From: Actinomadura sp. WMMA1423
Lineage (GTDB): Bacteria; Actinomycetota; Actinomycetes; Streptosporangiales; Streptosporangiaceae
Reading direction: 5' to 3'
DNA: 64,000 nucleotides
Assembly (NCBI RefSeq): GCF_006547145.1
Contig: NZ_CP041244.1
Location: 3,162,001-3,226,000 of the forward strand
The notes under the pieces are model-generated. The model was not told the DNA's origin and ran no database searches. It saw nothing but the letters and a program-made list of their open reading frames with translations. This document shows positions 54,955 through 63,692 of this stretch, one piece after another (within the stretch, counting starts at the first letter, position 1; the number at the start of each line of letters is the position of its first letter). The translations under genes were made by a program, and so were the position numbers.

Positions 54955-55836
54955 TCAGCGGACGGGCCAGTCGGGGACCTCGGGCGGGAGGTCCGTGCTG
55001 ACGCGCAGCGGGAAGGCGGCGTCGCGCTTCTCCAGGAAGGACGAGACGCCCTCCAGTGCGTCGGCCGCGCCGCCGAGGGAGGCCATGAGACGGGAGTCGG
55101 CGATGTGCGCGTCCCACGGGGACGGGGCGGACAGGCCCGACCACATGAGGCGGCGGATCGCCGCGACCGAGACGGCCGAGGTGTTGTCGGCGATCTCCCG
55201 CGCTAGCGCGTAGGCGGCCGGGAGGAGCTCGTCCGGCGCGTGGACGCGGGAGACGAGACGGCCCGCGAGCGCCTCCTGCGCGTCGAAGACGCGGCCGGTC
55301 GCGGCCCACTCCATGGCCTGCGCGATGCCGACCAGGCGCGGCAGGAACCAGCTGGAGGCGGCCTCGGTGACGATCCCGCGGCGCGCGAACACGAACCCGA
55401 ACCTGGCCTTCTCGCTCGCGAGCCGGACGTCCATCGGGAGGGTCATGGTCACGCCGACGCCGACCGCCGCGCCGTTGAAGGCGCCGATGACGGGCTTGAG
55501 GCAGCGCGCGGTGCGGAGCGCGACCGTCCCGCCGCCGTCGCGCGGGGTGCCGTCCTCCAGGACGTCGTCCTCCCCGGCGAACATGTCCTTGGACTTGTCC
55601 TTGTCGAAGGTGTCGCCGCCGCCGCTCAGGTCGGCGCCCGCGCAGAACGCGCGCCCCGCGCCGGTCACCACGACCGCGCGCACGTCGTCGTCGGCGTCGA
55701 TCCGGTCGAAGGCGTCGAGCATCTCGTTGCGCATGACGAACGTGTAGGCGTTCATCTTCTGCGGCCGGTTCAGCGTGACGGTGGCGATCCCGTCCCGGAC
55801 CTCGTACTCGATCTCTGCGTACGGCACCTCGCGCAC
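54955..55836 (-). CDS. enoyl-CoA hydratase/isomerase family protein
   Basis: A 293-residue crotonase-fold enzyme. The oxyanion-hole strand is AVVVTGAGRAFCAGADLSGGGDTF, the second is AFNGAAVGVGVTMTLPMDVRLASEKARFGFVF. One of the two usual catalytic Glu positions reads VTEAASSWFLPRLVG, keeping Glu; the other falls in GAAVGVG and lacks it, so this may be an isomerase-like or other crotonase instead of a true hydratase. A variable insert (about 78-108, KDKSKDMFAGEDDVLEDG) follows the first strand. GTG 55836 is the start. A 31-base palindrome precedes the gene and suggests a TetR-type repressor. Confidence 0.9.
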   Translation of the reverse strand: MREVPYAEIEYEVRDGIATVTLNRPQKMNAYTFVMRNEMLDAFDRIDADDDVRAVVVTGAGRAFCAGADLSGGGDTFDKDKSKDMFAGEDDVLEDGTPRDGGGTVALRTARCLKPVIGAFNGAAVGVGVTMTLPMDVRLASEKARFGFVFARRGIVTEAASSWFLPRLVGIAQAMEWAATGRVFDAQEALAGRLVSRVHAPDELLPAAYALAREIADNTSAVSVAAIRRLMWSGLSAPSPWDAHIADSRLMASLGGAADALEGVSSFLEKRDAAFPLRVSTDLPPEVPDWPVR

Positions 55837-55847
55837 CCTTCTCCAGC

Positions 55848-55878
55848 CCGGTTGTCAGAATCCGATTCTAGGAACCGG
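55848..55878. promoter_or_regulatory. 31-bp nested palindrome, probable repressor operator
   Basis: The core AGAATCCGATTCT (55857-55869) is a perfect palindrome about its central C. It is flanked at equal distance by CCGGTT (55848-55853) and AACCGG (55873-55878), so the whole 31 bases share one centre at 55863. It lies 12 bases above the enoyl-CoA hydratase start. Symmetry of two shells suits a TetR-family dimer pair. Confidence 0.6.
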
Positions 55879-55924
55879 CCTCTCCGGTCCGGGCCGCCAG
55901 GTCCGGCCTTTCAGGCTCCGGCCG

Positions 55925-56260
55925 TCAGGTGCGGGCCTCGGGGAACAGGCGGAGCAGGACGTCCCGGCGCCATTCGCCGAGGTCGCGCCCCGGGGGCGGG
56001 GCGATCGTCAGCGCACCGTCCTCCGCCGGCGCCAGGCGGATCCCGACGCCGGGCGCGAGCTCGTCCGGGACCTGGCCGGTGGCGGCGAGCCGCTGCGCGA
56101 GTGCGGCCAGGACCCGCGCCCAGCCCTGCCCCAGATAGGGCGGGAGGCCGTCGGCGCGCAACTCCGGAAGGCCCCTGGCGGACAGGCCGGAGGTCCGCAG
56201 GGAGAGGCCTTCCGGGCCCTCAGCACCGACGACGCGGATCTCGGACGTGACGTCCGCCAC
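55925..56260 (-). CDS. conserved small protein of unknown function
   Basis: A 111-residue frame starting at GTG 56260. The sequence GLSLRTSGLSARGLPELRADGLPPYLGQGWARVLAALAQRLA is strongly coding-like, and the C-terminus DLGEWRRDVLLRLFP is a helix. No cysteines, membrane helix or known motif. It is divergent from the methyltransferase gene with only 39 bases between starts. The 3' end is 88 bases from the enoyl-CoA hydratase gene on the same strand. Confidence 0.65.
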   Translation of the reverse strand: MADVTSEIRVVGAEGPEGLSLRTSGLSARGLPELRADGLPPYLGQGWARVLAALAQRLAATGQVPDELAPGVGIRLAPAEDGALTIAPPPGRDLGEWRRDVLLRLFPEART

Positions 56261-56299
56261 GGCAACCCCACCTCACCATTGGCCGATGTCCGATAAATT

Positions 56300-57112
56300 A
56301 TGACAGTGAACTGGGCCGTGACGACGTACGACTCCGCCTTCGGGTACGTGTCCGCGCACGGTGCGCCCCTGGTCGACCTGCTCGATCCGCAGCCCGGCGA
56401 GAGGATCATCGATCTCGGGTGCGGCACCGGCTCGTTCAGCGCGGAGATCGCCGAACGGGGCGCCGAGGTGCTGGGCATCGACGGCAGCCCGGAGATGGTC
56501 GCGCAGGCGACCGCCATGCACGCGGGGCTGTCGTTCATCGTCGGCGACGCCCACGACTTCACCGTGGGCGAGTCCTTCGACGCGGTCGCCTCGAACGCGG
56601 CCCTGCACTGGATGACCCGCGACCCCGACGCGGTGATCGGGCGCGTCCACGCGGCGCTGCGCCCCGGCGGCCGGTTCGTCGGCGAGCTCGGCGGCGCGGG
56701 GAACTGCGCGGAGCTGATCGTCGCGATGCAGACGGCGTGGCGCGTGTTCGGCCTCGGCGAGCCCGAGCTGCCCTGGTACTTCCCGTCGCCCGCCGAGTAC
56801 GCGACCAAGCTGGAGGAGGCCGGGTTCACGCTGCGGCTGCTGGAGCACGCCGACCGCCCCACCCGGATGACCGAGGGGCCGAACGGCGCCGCCGACTGGG
56901 TCCGCGCCTACGCCTCCCGCGCGCTGGCCGACGTCCCGCCGGAGCTGGTGGACCCGCTCCTTGAGCGGGTGAACGACCTCGCCGCGCCCGCGCTGCGCCG
57001 CGAGTCGGGATGGGTCGCCGACTACGTGCGGCTGCGGTTCGCGGCCGTCCGCCGCTCGGACGGCGCCGCCCCGGCGCCCTTCGGACCGCTGGCCGCCGAC
57101 CACCCCCTGTAA
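56300..57112 (+). CDS. class I SAM-dependent methyltransferase
   Basis: A 270-residue methyltransferase of the trans-aconitate/ubiquinone type. Motif I is IIDLGCGTGSFSAEIAERG (about 36-54), the acidic loop is VLGIDGSPEMV, and ASNAALHWMTRDPDAVIGRV carries post-I motifs. The C-terminal part resembles trans-aconitate 2-methyltransferases, which suggests a small carboxylic acid as acceptor, but this is only family-based. The start is ATG 56300; no strong ribosome-binding site is seen. Confidence 0.87.
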   Translation: MTVNWAVTTYDSAFGYVSAHGAPLVDLLDPQPGERIIDLGCGTGSFSAEIAERGAEVLGIDGSPEMVAQATAMHAGLSFIVGDAHDFTVGESFDAVASNAALHWMTRDPDAVIGRVHAALRPGGRFVGELGGAGNCAELIVAMQTAWRVFGLGEPELPWYFPSPAEYATKLEEAGFTLRLLEHADRPTRMTEGPNGAADWVRAYASRALADVPPELVDPLLERVNDLAAPALRRESGWVADYVRLRFAAVRRSDGAAPAPFGPLAADHPL

Positions 57113-57133
57113 GCCCCGCCTAGGGTGGGAGGC

Positions 57134-57814
57134 ATGCTGCGCCTTCACGACCACCGGACGGGACGGACCGAGGCGCTGCCCGCCGGGCGCGGGTTGCGCG
57201 TCCAGGTCGTGGGCTCCTCCGACGCGCCGGAGGGCGGGTACCGCCGCGCCGTCGTCGCCGACCTGCTGCGCCGGGTCGCCGAGCGGGCCAGGCGCCGGGT
57301 CCGGGTCGTGAGCACGGCGAGTGCGGCTCCCGCCGGACTGGACGACTACAACGTCCAGCCGTTCGAGGTGCTGGAGGACGTGCTCCCGGACGCCGACGTG
57401 TACGTGACCGGAACGACCGACACATCCGGCATGGATGCGTTGCACCTGGTCGTGCCGCAGGAGTCGGGCGCCGCCCCGGACCCGTTGACCGCGCGGCTGG
57501 CGATGCTGGAAGTCCCCTACAGGGAGCCTTTGGAGCTGTCGGAGGAGCGACTGGCGGCGTCCGCCGCGAGGCTGGACGCGTGGCGCGGCAAGGTCGCCGA
57601 GTGGGCGACGTCCCCGGGGCGTCCGATGATCCGCGAGTACGCGGACGAGGCCCTGGCGGCGCTGGCCGACGACCTCGACGGCCCCACCGCGCTCGCCGTC
57701 CTGGACCGGCTCGCCGCCGACCGGGACGTCCCGCCGGGCGCGAAGCTGGAGACGTTCATCCACCTCGACCTGGTGCTGGCGCTCGGCCTGGTCTCCGCCA
57801 TCGGCCAGGCCTGA
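57134..57814 (+). CDS. conserved actinobacterial protein of unknown function
   Basis: A 226-residue protein. The first residues, MLRLHDHRTGRTEALPAGRGLRVQVVG, recall the N-terminus of cysteinyl-tRNA synthetase and MshC, but the catalytic HIGH and KMSKS motifs are absent. The C-terminal half is helical (AASAARLDAWRGKVAEWA, then LALADDLDG-like segments). It begins 21 bases after the methyltransferase stop and is likely part of its operon. GGGAGG lies very close to the ATG at 57134; GTG 57125 is the other option. Confidence 0.65.
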   Translation: MLRLHDHRTGRTEALPAGRGLRVQVVGSSDAPEGGYRRAVVADLLRRVAERARRRVRVVSTASAAPAGLDDYNVQPFEVLEDVLPDADVYVTGTTDTSGMDALHLVVPQESGAAPDPLTARLAMLEVPYREPLELSEERLAASAARLDAWRGKVAEWATSPGRPMIREYADEALAALADDLDGPTALAVLDRLAADRDVPPGAKLETFIHLDLVLALGLVSAIGQA

Positions 57815-57838
57815 CCCGCCCCGCGACGGCCGGTCCCG

Positions 57839-59818
57839 TCAGCCGTTCGGGACCTCGACCATGCTGCCGTCGGCGAGGAGGTCGGCGACCGGGCGCCGGA
57901 ACACGTGCGCCGTCCCGCCGCCCGGCTGGCCGAACCACGGGATCGCCGTTCCGGTAAGGGCCTCCAGGGGGCGCCGCAACCGGTAGAGGTGATACGGGCG
58001 GTCGCGCCACTCGGGTGGCAGGGACCGCTGCGGATACGGCGTGCGGGCCGCGTACGCCACGTTGCCGTCCGGGCCGCCGTAGCGGTCCACCTCGGTCCCG
58101 GCGGCCAGTTCCATGACGTGCCGGTCGCGCAGGAGCGACAGCGGCGGCTCGCCCTTGAGCGGCTCGAACGGCCCGTCCTCGACGGTGTGGCGCGGGTCGA
58201 GCAGGAGCCGTCCGAGAAGGTGCGCCGACGCCTGCTCGGCGTCGTCGAAGACGGCCTCATTCCGGCGCTCGCCGTCCCCCGCCTGGAACACCGACCAGCG
58301 CCCCGGCTCGGACGCCAGGCACCAGACGCCCTCGGCCACGTCTTCGAGGCGGCCCGCGTCGATCCGGCCCGCGTCGATCCGGTAGGCGGCGCGGTCGACC
58401 CGGAGCTGGTCGAGGCGGTGCTGGAGCCTGCCCTCCCAGCCGGGCTCGGCCTCGCGCCGGGGGCGTTCGGGCGCGGCGCGTCCGGTGACGGAGGCGTTCG
58501 CGGCGTCCATGGTGTCGTCGTCCACCGCGGGCACGCGGAAGCCGTTGGCCCTGATGTGCGCGACGAGATCGGGCTCCGGCGGGACGTCGTGCTCGCTCAG
58601 GTAGTAGGCCACCGCACCCGACCACACCCACGTCCCGTCGGTGTGGAAGGTCAGCGGCACCGCCGCGCCGCGCGACGGGTCGAGCCGGTCGGGGGCGTTG
58701 GAGCGCGCCGCCATGACGGCCGGGGCCCGCCGCAGGTACTCGGCGACGCGGGCGGCCTCCTCCGGCGGGACCGGCGGGCGCGACACGGCGGGGCGGCTCC
58801 CGTCCGGGCCCGCGTGGTCGAAGATCCTCGCCCTGCGCAGCCCGGACCGCGGCAGGGGCGGCGGCGTGTCGGCCACGGTCACCGGCCGGGGGCGCGGCCC
58901 GAGCCGCCGCGCCATCCAGTCCGGGACGTCCTCGCGCGGGAACCGTTCCAGCTCGCGCCGGACGTCGTCGGCGGACGGCTCCCGTTCCCAGCGCGGCTCG
59001 TCGTCATGGGTGAAGCTCGCGCGGCAGCGCACGGCCCCGTCCTCGTACAGGACCTCGAAGTCGATCCGGGACCAGGTGGAGCCCTGGAACGCGTGCGTCC
59101 CGGCGCGGAGCCGGTCGAGGAGCGCCGCCGCGTCGGCGGGCGCCGTCCAGGAGGTCCGGGTGCCGTCGCCGCGGTGGACGGTCGTCGCGGGCATCTCGGC
59201 GTGGCCGCCGACCGCCTGGTAGTGCCCGGAGACCCGCTCCCACAGCGCCGGCGCGCGGTCGCCGACCAGGATCGCGAACCGGTTCGACAGCAGCTCCATC
59301 TGCTCGACCGGGTTCATCGGCCCCGGATCGGAAGGGGGCCGCTCGGCGGGCTCGCGGCCCTCCAGGCGGTCGCGCAGCCAGGCCGGCACATGGGCGCCGT
59401 CGCGTGGCATCACGGTCTGGTCGCGCCGCCAGGAGTCCACCGGGATCGGCGGGTCCCACAGCGGGTCGAAGTCATGGTTGTGGAGCGCGGCCACCGCGCC
59501 CTTCTCGATGATCATGGTCATCGAGAACCAGGTCCCCCGCTCGGCCAGGTAGTGCGCGCGGCGCAGGTCCATCAGCAGGCCGGTCAGCTCCTCCGGGACG
59601 TCTTCGGCCGTCACGGTCCCGCCGTCGCCCGCCAGCACCGTCAGCGCGACGTCGCTCACCGCGACCGTCGCGGCGCAGCGCAGGTCGAGCCGCCGCCAGC
59701 CGGGCGGGGCCAGCCGCCGCGCGAAGTCCGCGACCCGGCCCTCGATCTCCGCGGCCCGGCTCCCCGCGTCCGCGCCCCGGCTCCCGGCCTCCGCGACGCG
59801 GTCGTCCTGGCCCGTCAC
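57839..59818 (-). CDS. TNT-domain protein (predicted NAD+ glycohydrolase)
   Basis: A 659-residue protein. The last 110 residues are a TNT (tuberculosis necrotizing toxin) domain: VDRYGGPDGNVAYAARTPYPQRSLPPEWR, YHLYRLRRPL and the signature WFGQPGGGT with the catalytic Gln. Known TNT domains split NAD+. The first 530 residues contain no recognised domain; WSRIDFEVLYEDGAVRCRASFTH and WVWSGAVAYYLSEHD appear twice in related form. There is no signal peptide, so the protein should be cytosolic or leave by a type VII or contractile system. GTG 59818 is fixed by GGAGG eight bases upstream. No immunity-like gene is next to it on this strand, which is unusual for an active NADase. Confidence 0.85.
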   Translation of the reverse strand: MTGQDDRVAEAGSRGADAGSRAAEIEGRVADFARRLAPPGWRRLDLRCAATVAVSDVALTVLAGDGGTVTAEDVPEELTGLLMDLRRAHYLAERGTWFSMTMIIEKGAVAALHNHDFDPLWDPPIPVDSWRRDQTVMPRDGAHVPAWLRDRLEGREPAERPPSDPGPMNPVEQMELLSNRFAILVGDRAPALWERVSGHYQAVGGHAEMPATTVHRGDGTRTSWTAPADAAALLDRLRAGTHAFQGSTWSRIDFEVLYEDGAVRCRASFTHDDEPRWEREPSADDVRRELERFPREDVPDWMARRLGPRPRPVTVADTPPPLPRSGLRRARIFDHAGPDGSRPAVSRPPVPPEEAARVAEYLRRAPAVMAARSNAPDRLDPSRGAAVPLTFHTDGTWVWSGAVAYYLSEHDVPPEPDLVAHIRANGFRVPAVDDDTMDAANASVTGRAAPERPRREAEPGWEGRLQHRLDQLRVDRAAYRIDAGRIDAGRLEDVAEGVWCLASEPGRWSVFQAGDGERRNEAVFDDAEQASAHLLGRLLLDPRHTVEDGPFEPLKGEPPLSLLRDRHVMELAAGTEVDRYGGPDGNVAYAARTPYPQRSLPPEWRDRPYHLYRLRRPLEALTGTAIPWFGQPGGGTAHVFRRPVADLLADGSMVEVPNG

Positions 59819-59942
59819 CCGCGTCCCTCCGTCCCGATGGCTCCCCCTATGGCACCTGATCGGCAGGTTAACCGCACTAATCAATGTATTGCGCTCTAAC
59901 CCGGGCATTCGCGACTCTCGGGGGAGGCTACTTTCGTATGTC

Positions 59943-61115
59943 GTGTCCACCGCTGCACCCGCGTCTTCCGTCCCGGCGTCCCCCGGCCCGCCGCCCCGGC
60001 GGCGCCGCCGCCTTACCCGCCCGCTGATGTCGGCGGTCGTCACGATCACAGCGCTGCTGTGCGCGCTCGTCGGCGCGATCGGCTGGTACTTCGCCGGCGT
60101 CGCCATCGAGGTCGACCACTCCGCCGAGTACCCGCTGACCATCGAGGACGCGGGGAACGGCACCGTCACGCTCCCCCGCGAGCCGGGGACCGAGCGCCCC
60201 GGCGCCTGGGCCCTCGTCTGGCGGGGCGGGCGGGCCCTGCTCGGGCCGGTCGTCGGCGGGAACGACGAGCACGTCGTCCGGAAGGTGTCGTCGGTCGTGG
60301 AGGGCGCCCTCGTGAAGGACGCCCCCGCGATGATCGACCACTGGATGTACGACGGCGACCCGAAGACCGCGCTCGGGCTGCCCTTCCAGGACGTCACGTA
60401 TCCGTCCGAGGTCGGACCCATGCCGGCATGGCTCGTCCCAGGGAAGTCCTACAAGGGGACCTGGGTGATCGGCGTTCACGGGCGCAACGCCGACAAGGCC
60501 GAGACGCTCCGCGTCATGCGCACCGTCCACGCGCTGGGCATGCCGATGCTGTCCATCGCCTACCGCAACGACTTGGGCGCGCCACCCTCCGAGGACCGCC
60601 ACAACCATCTGGGCGACAAGGAGTGGCATGACGTCGTCTCCGCCATGGGCTACGCACGCGCCCACGGTGCGACCGGCGTCGTCCTGTACGGATGGTCGAT
60701 GGGCGGCGCGATGGCCATGACGACGTTGCAGCGTGACCCGTCGCTCGTCCGCGGGGTCGTGCTCGACTCCCCCGTCCTGGACTGGAACGCCACCCTGGAC
60801 AAGCAGGCCGACGCCCGCCACCTGCCCGGCTTCATCACCGACATCGCCAAACGCGTCCTGCAGTGGCGGATCGGCATCGACCTGACCGACTTCGACATGC
60901 GCCGGTACGCGCCCCACCTGCGGACGCCGGTCCTCATGTTCACCACCGAGGACGACGCCACCGTCGCCAACGCCCCGGCCTTCGCGTTCGCCCGGAAGGC
61001 GCCGCCCGGCACGGTCACCCACATACCGACGCCCGGCGACCACACCGAGTCCTGGAACGTCGACCCGGCCGCCTACGAGCGCTCGCTCGTCGCGTTCCTC
61101 AAGCGGGTCGGCTGA
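59943..61115 (+). CDS. membrane-anchored alpha/beta hydrolase
   Basis: A 390-residue hydrolase. After a basic Pro/Arg-rich N-terminus comes one transmembrane helix (SAVVTITALLCALVGAIGWYFAG, about 27-49), so the enzyme domain faces outside or is a signal-anchor. The nucleophile elbow is LYGWSMGGAMA (Ser near 242); the acid Asp is in MFTTEDDATV and the catalytic His in PTPGDHTESWN. Substrate unknown; the BAAT/acyl-CoA or serine-aminopeptidase-like branch fits. GTG 59943 is the likely start; the frame is open up to 59889. The 3' end overlaps the convergent oxidoreductase gene by 17 bases. Confidence 0.85.
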   Translation: MSTAAPASSVPASPGPPPRRRRRLTRPLMSAVVTITALLCALVGAIGWYFAGVAIEVDHSAEYPLTIEDAGNGTVTLPREPGTERPGAWALVWRGGRALLGPVVGGNDEHVVRKVSSVVEGALVKDAPAMIDHWMYDGDPKTALGLPFQDVTYPSEVGPMPAWLVPGKSYKGTWVIGVHGRNADKAETLRVMRTVHALGMPMLSIAYRNDLGAPPSEDRHNHLGDKEWHDVVSAMGYARAHGATGVVLYGWSMGGAMAMTTLQRDPSLVRGVVLDSPVLDWNATLDKQADARHLPGFITDIAKRVLQWRIGIDLTDFDMRRYAPHLRTPVLMFTTEDDATVANAPAFAFARKAPPGTVTHIPTPGDHTESWNVDPAAYERSLVAFLKRVG

Positions 61116-62055
61116 CCTCCAGCAAGGTCTTGCCGAGGGTGCCGCGCGACTCGATCGCCGCGTGCGCCTCCGCCGCCCCGTCGAGCGGGAAGCGCTGCCC
61201 GATCACCGGCTTGAGCCGTCCGGCCGCCGCCTCGCGCAGCGCGCTCAGCGTGAACTCCCGCAGTTCCTCGGGCGAGGCCCCGGGCCGGACGAGCGCCACG
61301 CCGCGCTCCTGCGCCTCCTCCTCGGGGATGCTCGCCCACCTCCCGCTGGCGAGGCCGAAGCTGACCATCCGCCCGCCCTTCCCGAGCAGGCCGAACGCCT
61401 CGCGCGCCACGTCGCCGCCGACCCCGTCGAAGACGACGTCCACCGGCCCGGCCTTCTCCGCCCAGCCCGGCTCGCCGTAGTCGACGGCCTCGTCCGCGCC
61501 CAGCCGGACCGCCAGCTCGGTCTTGCGACCGCCCTTCGCGGCGGCGACGACCGTGGCCCCCTGCGCCTTCACGAGCTGGACGAGCAGCGTCCCGACCCCG
61601 CCGGCCGCCGCCTCCACCAGCACGCGCTCGCCCTCGCGGGGACGGGCCGCACGGGTCATCATCGTCGCCGTCCGGCCGTCGGCGAGCAGGGCCACCGCGT
61701 CGTCGAGCGCCAGGCCGTCCGGCACCTCGAACAGGCCCTCGGCGTCCACGGCGGCCCTCTCGGCATAGCCGCCGGTGCCGCCGGTGCCGCTGACGACCCG
61801 CCGTCCGACAAGAGCCGCGTCGACGCCGCGGCCGACCGCCGTGACCACGCCGCCGACCCCGTTGCCCGGTATGACCGGCGGCTCCCACCGCACCGGCATC
61901 GGGCCGGAGCCCGACCGCATCTGCGTCTCCACGAACGTGATGTTGGCGAACTCGACCTCCACCAGGGCCTGGCCCTCGCCCGGCACCGGATCGGGCGCGT
62001 CACCCGGGACCAGCACCTCGGGCCCGCCGAACTCCCTCAACCACACCGCACGCAT
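61099..62055 (-). CDS. quinone-oxidoreductase-like zinc-free alcohol dehydrogenase (MDR family)
   Basis: A 318-residue medium-chain dehydrogenase/reductase. The GroES-like N-terminal domain has PVIPGNGVGGVVTAVGRGV; the nucleotide motif VLVEAAAGGVGTLLVQLVKAQGA (about 140-162) is typical of NADPH:quinone reductases. The zinc-binding Cys residues are absent. ATG 62055 follows AGGAGGAG. The reaction is probably NADPH-dependent reduction of a quinone or enone. Confidence 0.9.
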   Translation of the reverse strand: MRAVWLREFGGPEVLVPGDAPDPVPGEGQALVEVEFANITFVETQMRSGSGPMPVRWEPPVIPGNGVGGVVTAVGRGVDAALVGRRVVSGTGGTGGYAERAAVDAEGLFEVPDGLALDDAVALLADGRTATMMTRAARPREGERVLVEAAAGGVGTLLVQLVKAQGATVVAAAKGGRKTELAVRLGADEAVDYGEPGWAEKAGPVDVVFDGVGGDVAREAFGLLGKGGRMVSFGLASGRWASIPEEEAQERGVALVRPGASPEELREFTLSALREAAAGRLKPVIGQRFPLDGAAEAHAAIESRGTLGKTLLEVSRPA

Positions 62056-62258
62056 ATCCGACTCCTCCTATCAGCGCCGTTCCAACGCGTCCTATCAGCG
62101 CGTTTCGGCGCGCCCTTTCAACGCCTCCGCCTGGAGCCTGGCACCTCAAGCAAGGTCGAGGTCAAGCGGGCGCAACGAATCTCTTTTCTCGCCCCACGCA
62201 CCTCTGTAAGCTTTCGCGCGTATTCGGCCCGTCGTTTGCTGCCGCTCAGGGATTGGCG

Positions 62259-62846
62259 ATGCGCACCCGGTTGGTACGTTCCTCCCCGCTGGGGCCCCGC
62301 CGCGCCGCCTGGCTGCCGGCCGTCCTCGCCGTGTGCGCGGCCGCGGGCTGCGGGTCGTCCGGGTCGCCCACCGGCGGCGAGCTGTCTCCCAACGGCCGGT
62401 TCGACACCGGCGGCCCCGCTCCCGCGGCGAACGCGCCCACCGCGATCCCGACCGAGCAGCTCTTCAGGACGGTGCTCGACCGCTACCGCGCCTACCAGGC
62501 CGCCTACAAGAAGGCCTACGAGACGAACGACCCCGCCGGCCTCACCGACGTCGCCATGGACCCCCTGCTCACCGAGGTCACCGACGACATCGAGGCCACC
62601 AAGGCCAAGGGCCAGATCTGGCGCTTCACGAAGACCGTGAACCCCCGGGTCTACGCCCGCTCCAAGGACAGCACGAAGATCTACCTGATCGACTGCGTCA
62701 AGACCCTCGCCGGCTACCGCTTCTCCGCCGAGACCGGCAAGCGGACCGGCGGAGGGAAGGGCGGTGCCTACGTGTACCGCTACACCGTCCAGTACGACGG
62801 CGGCACCTGGAAGGTCGCCGCCTCCGTCCGGGACGGCACATGCTGA
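62259..62846 (+). CDS. secreted lipoprotein of unknown function
   Basis: A 195-residue protein with a signal peptide ending in a lipobox (VCAAAGC, Cys about 33). The mature part, LFRTVLDRYRAYQAAYKKAYETND and WRFTKTVNPRVYARSKDSTKIYLIDCVKT, looks like the NTF2-like fold found in actinobacterial lipoproteins that sit before Ser/Thr-kinase or wall genes. The C-terminus keeps two Cys residues (DCVK and DGTC) that may form a disulfide. ATG 62259 is preferred to TTG 62253. It is followed 20 bases later by another secreted-protein gene. Confidence 0.82.
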   Translation: MRTRLVRSSPLGPRRAAWLPAVLAVCAAAGCGSSGSPTGGELSPNGRFDTGGPAPAANAPTAIPTEQLFRTVLDRYRAYQAAYKKAYETNDPAGLTDVAMDPLLTEVTDDIEATKAKGQIWRFTKTVNPRVYARSKDSTKIYLIDCVKTLAGYRFSAETGKRTGGGKGGAYVYRYTVQYDGGTWKVAASVRDGTC

Positions 62847-62866
62847 CATCCCCCCGAGGACACGCG

Positions 62867-63634
62867 ATGTCTCACACCCCCACCCGGCGCCGCGCGGCGT
62901 CCGGCGTCACCGCGGCGACGGCCCTCCTGGCCACCCTCGCGTTCCCGGCCGCGGCCCTCGCCGACGGATGCGGCGGCGCGCACAAGGGCCTCGACTGCAA
63001 CCTGTCCGGCGTCACCGGGGGAGGCGGCGGTGGAGGCGGAGGCGGGACCGGCGGAGGCTCGGGCGGCACCAGCGGCCCGGTGGCCCCGCCCGCGCCCGAG
63101 GGCCTGACCGACAACCAGGCCGTCGACGGCGTCGACGGCCCCGCCGCCGCGGCGCCCCCCGCGCCCGCGCCCCCCGACACCTGGACCCTGGTGCAGCAGG
63201 CCAGGGACTCGGCCCAGCTCCCCGTGCCGACCGTCCACACGGCTCCGAAGAACAAGACCTTCGTGCGGCTGCGGACGTCCCTGTGGGTGGACGGCTTCAC
63301 CGTCGTCCAGACCCAGCCGATCACGGTGGGCGCCCAGACCGTCCAGGCGACGGCGACCCCGTCGTCCGTCACCTGGAACCTCGGCGAGGGCCAGCTCGTG
63401 TGCAAGGACGCGGGCACCCGAAACGGGAAGACCTGCAACTACACCTACAAGCGCTCCTCGACGGGCCAGCCGGGCGGCTCCTGGAAGATCACCGCCACGA
63501 TCACCTGGAAGATCACCTGGACGTGCGAGGGCGCCGAGTGCGACTCCCCCGGCGGCACCCTCGACGACCAGACCATGACCTCCCAGCCCACCCCCCTGGT
63601 CGTCAGCGAAATCCAAACCAACACCGGCAACTAG
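62867..63634 (+). CDS. secreted protein with Gly-rich linker
   Basis: A 255-residue exported protein. A standard signal peptide (RRRAASGVTAATALLATLAFPAAALA) is followed by a short Cys-containing segment, a run of Gly residues, and a Pro/Ala-rich linker. The rest is a beta-rich domain with FVRLRTSLWVDGF and TWKITATITWKITWTC; four Cys residues may pair. Similar ATP/GTP-binding-annotated secreted proteins occur in Streptomyces and Actinomadura next to lipoproteins like the previous one, so the two are likely partners at the cell surface. GAGGA precedes the ATG. Confidence 0.82.
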   Translation: MSHTPTRRRAASGVTAATALLATLAFPAAALADGCGGAHKGLDCNLSGVTGGGGGGGGGGTGGGSGGTSGPVAPPAPEGLTDNQAVDGVDGPAAAAPPAPAPPDTWTLVQQARDSAQLPVPTVHTAPKNKTFVRLRTSLWVDGFTVVQTQPITVGAQTVQATATPSSVTWNLGEGQLVCKDAGTRNGKTCNYTYKRSSTGQPGGSWKITATITWKITWTCEGAECDSPGGTLDDQTMTSQPTPLVVSEIQTNTGN

Positions 63635-63692
63635 AAAGAGCGGCCAGGGACGGCGTCGCGCCGCCCGCCGATTAGGAAGGGCGCCCTCGGCC

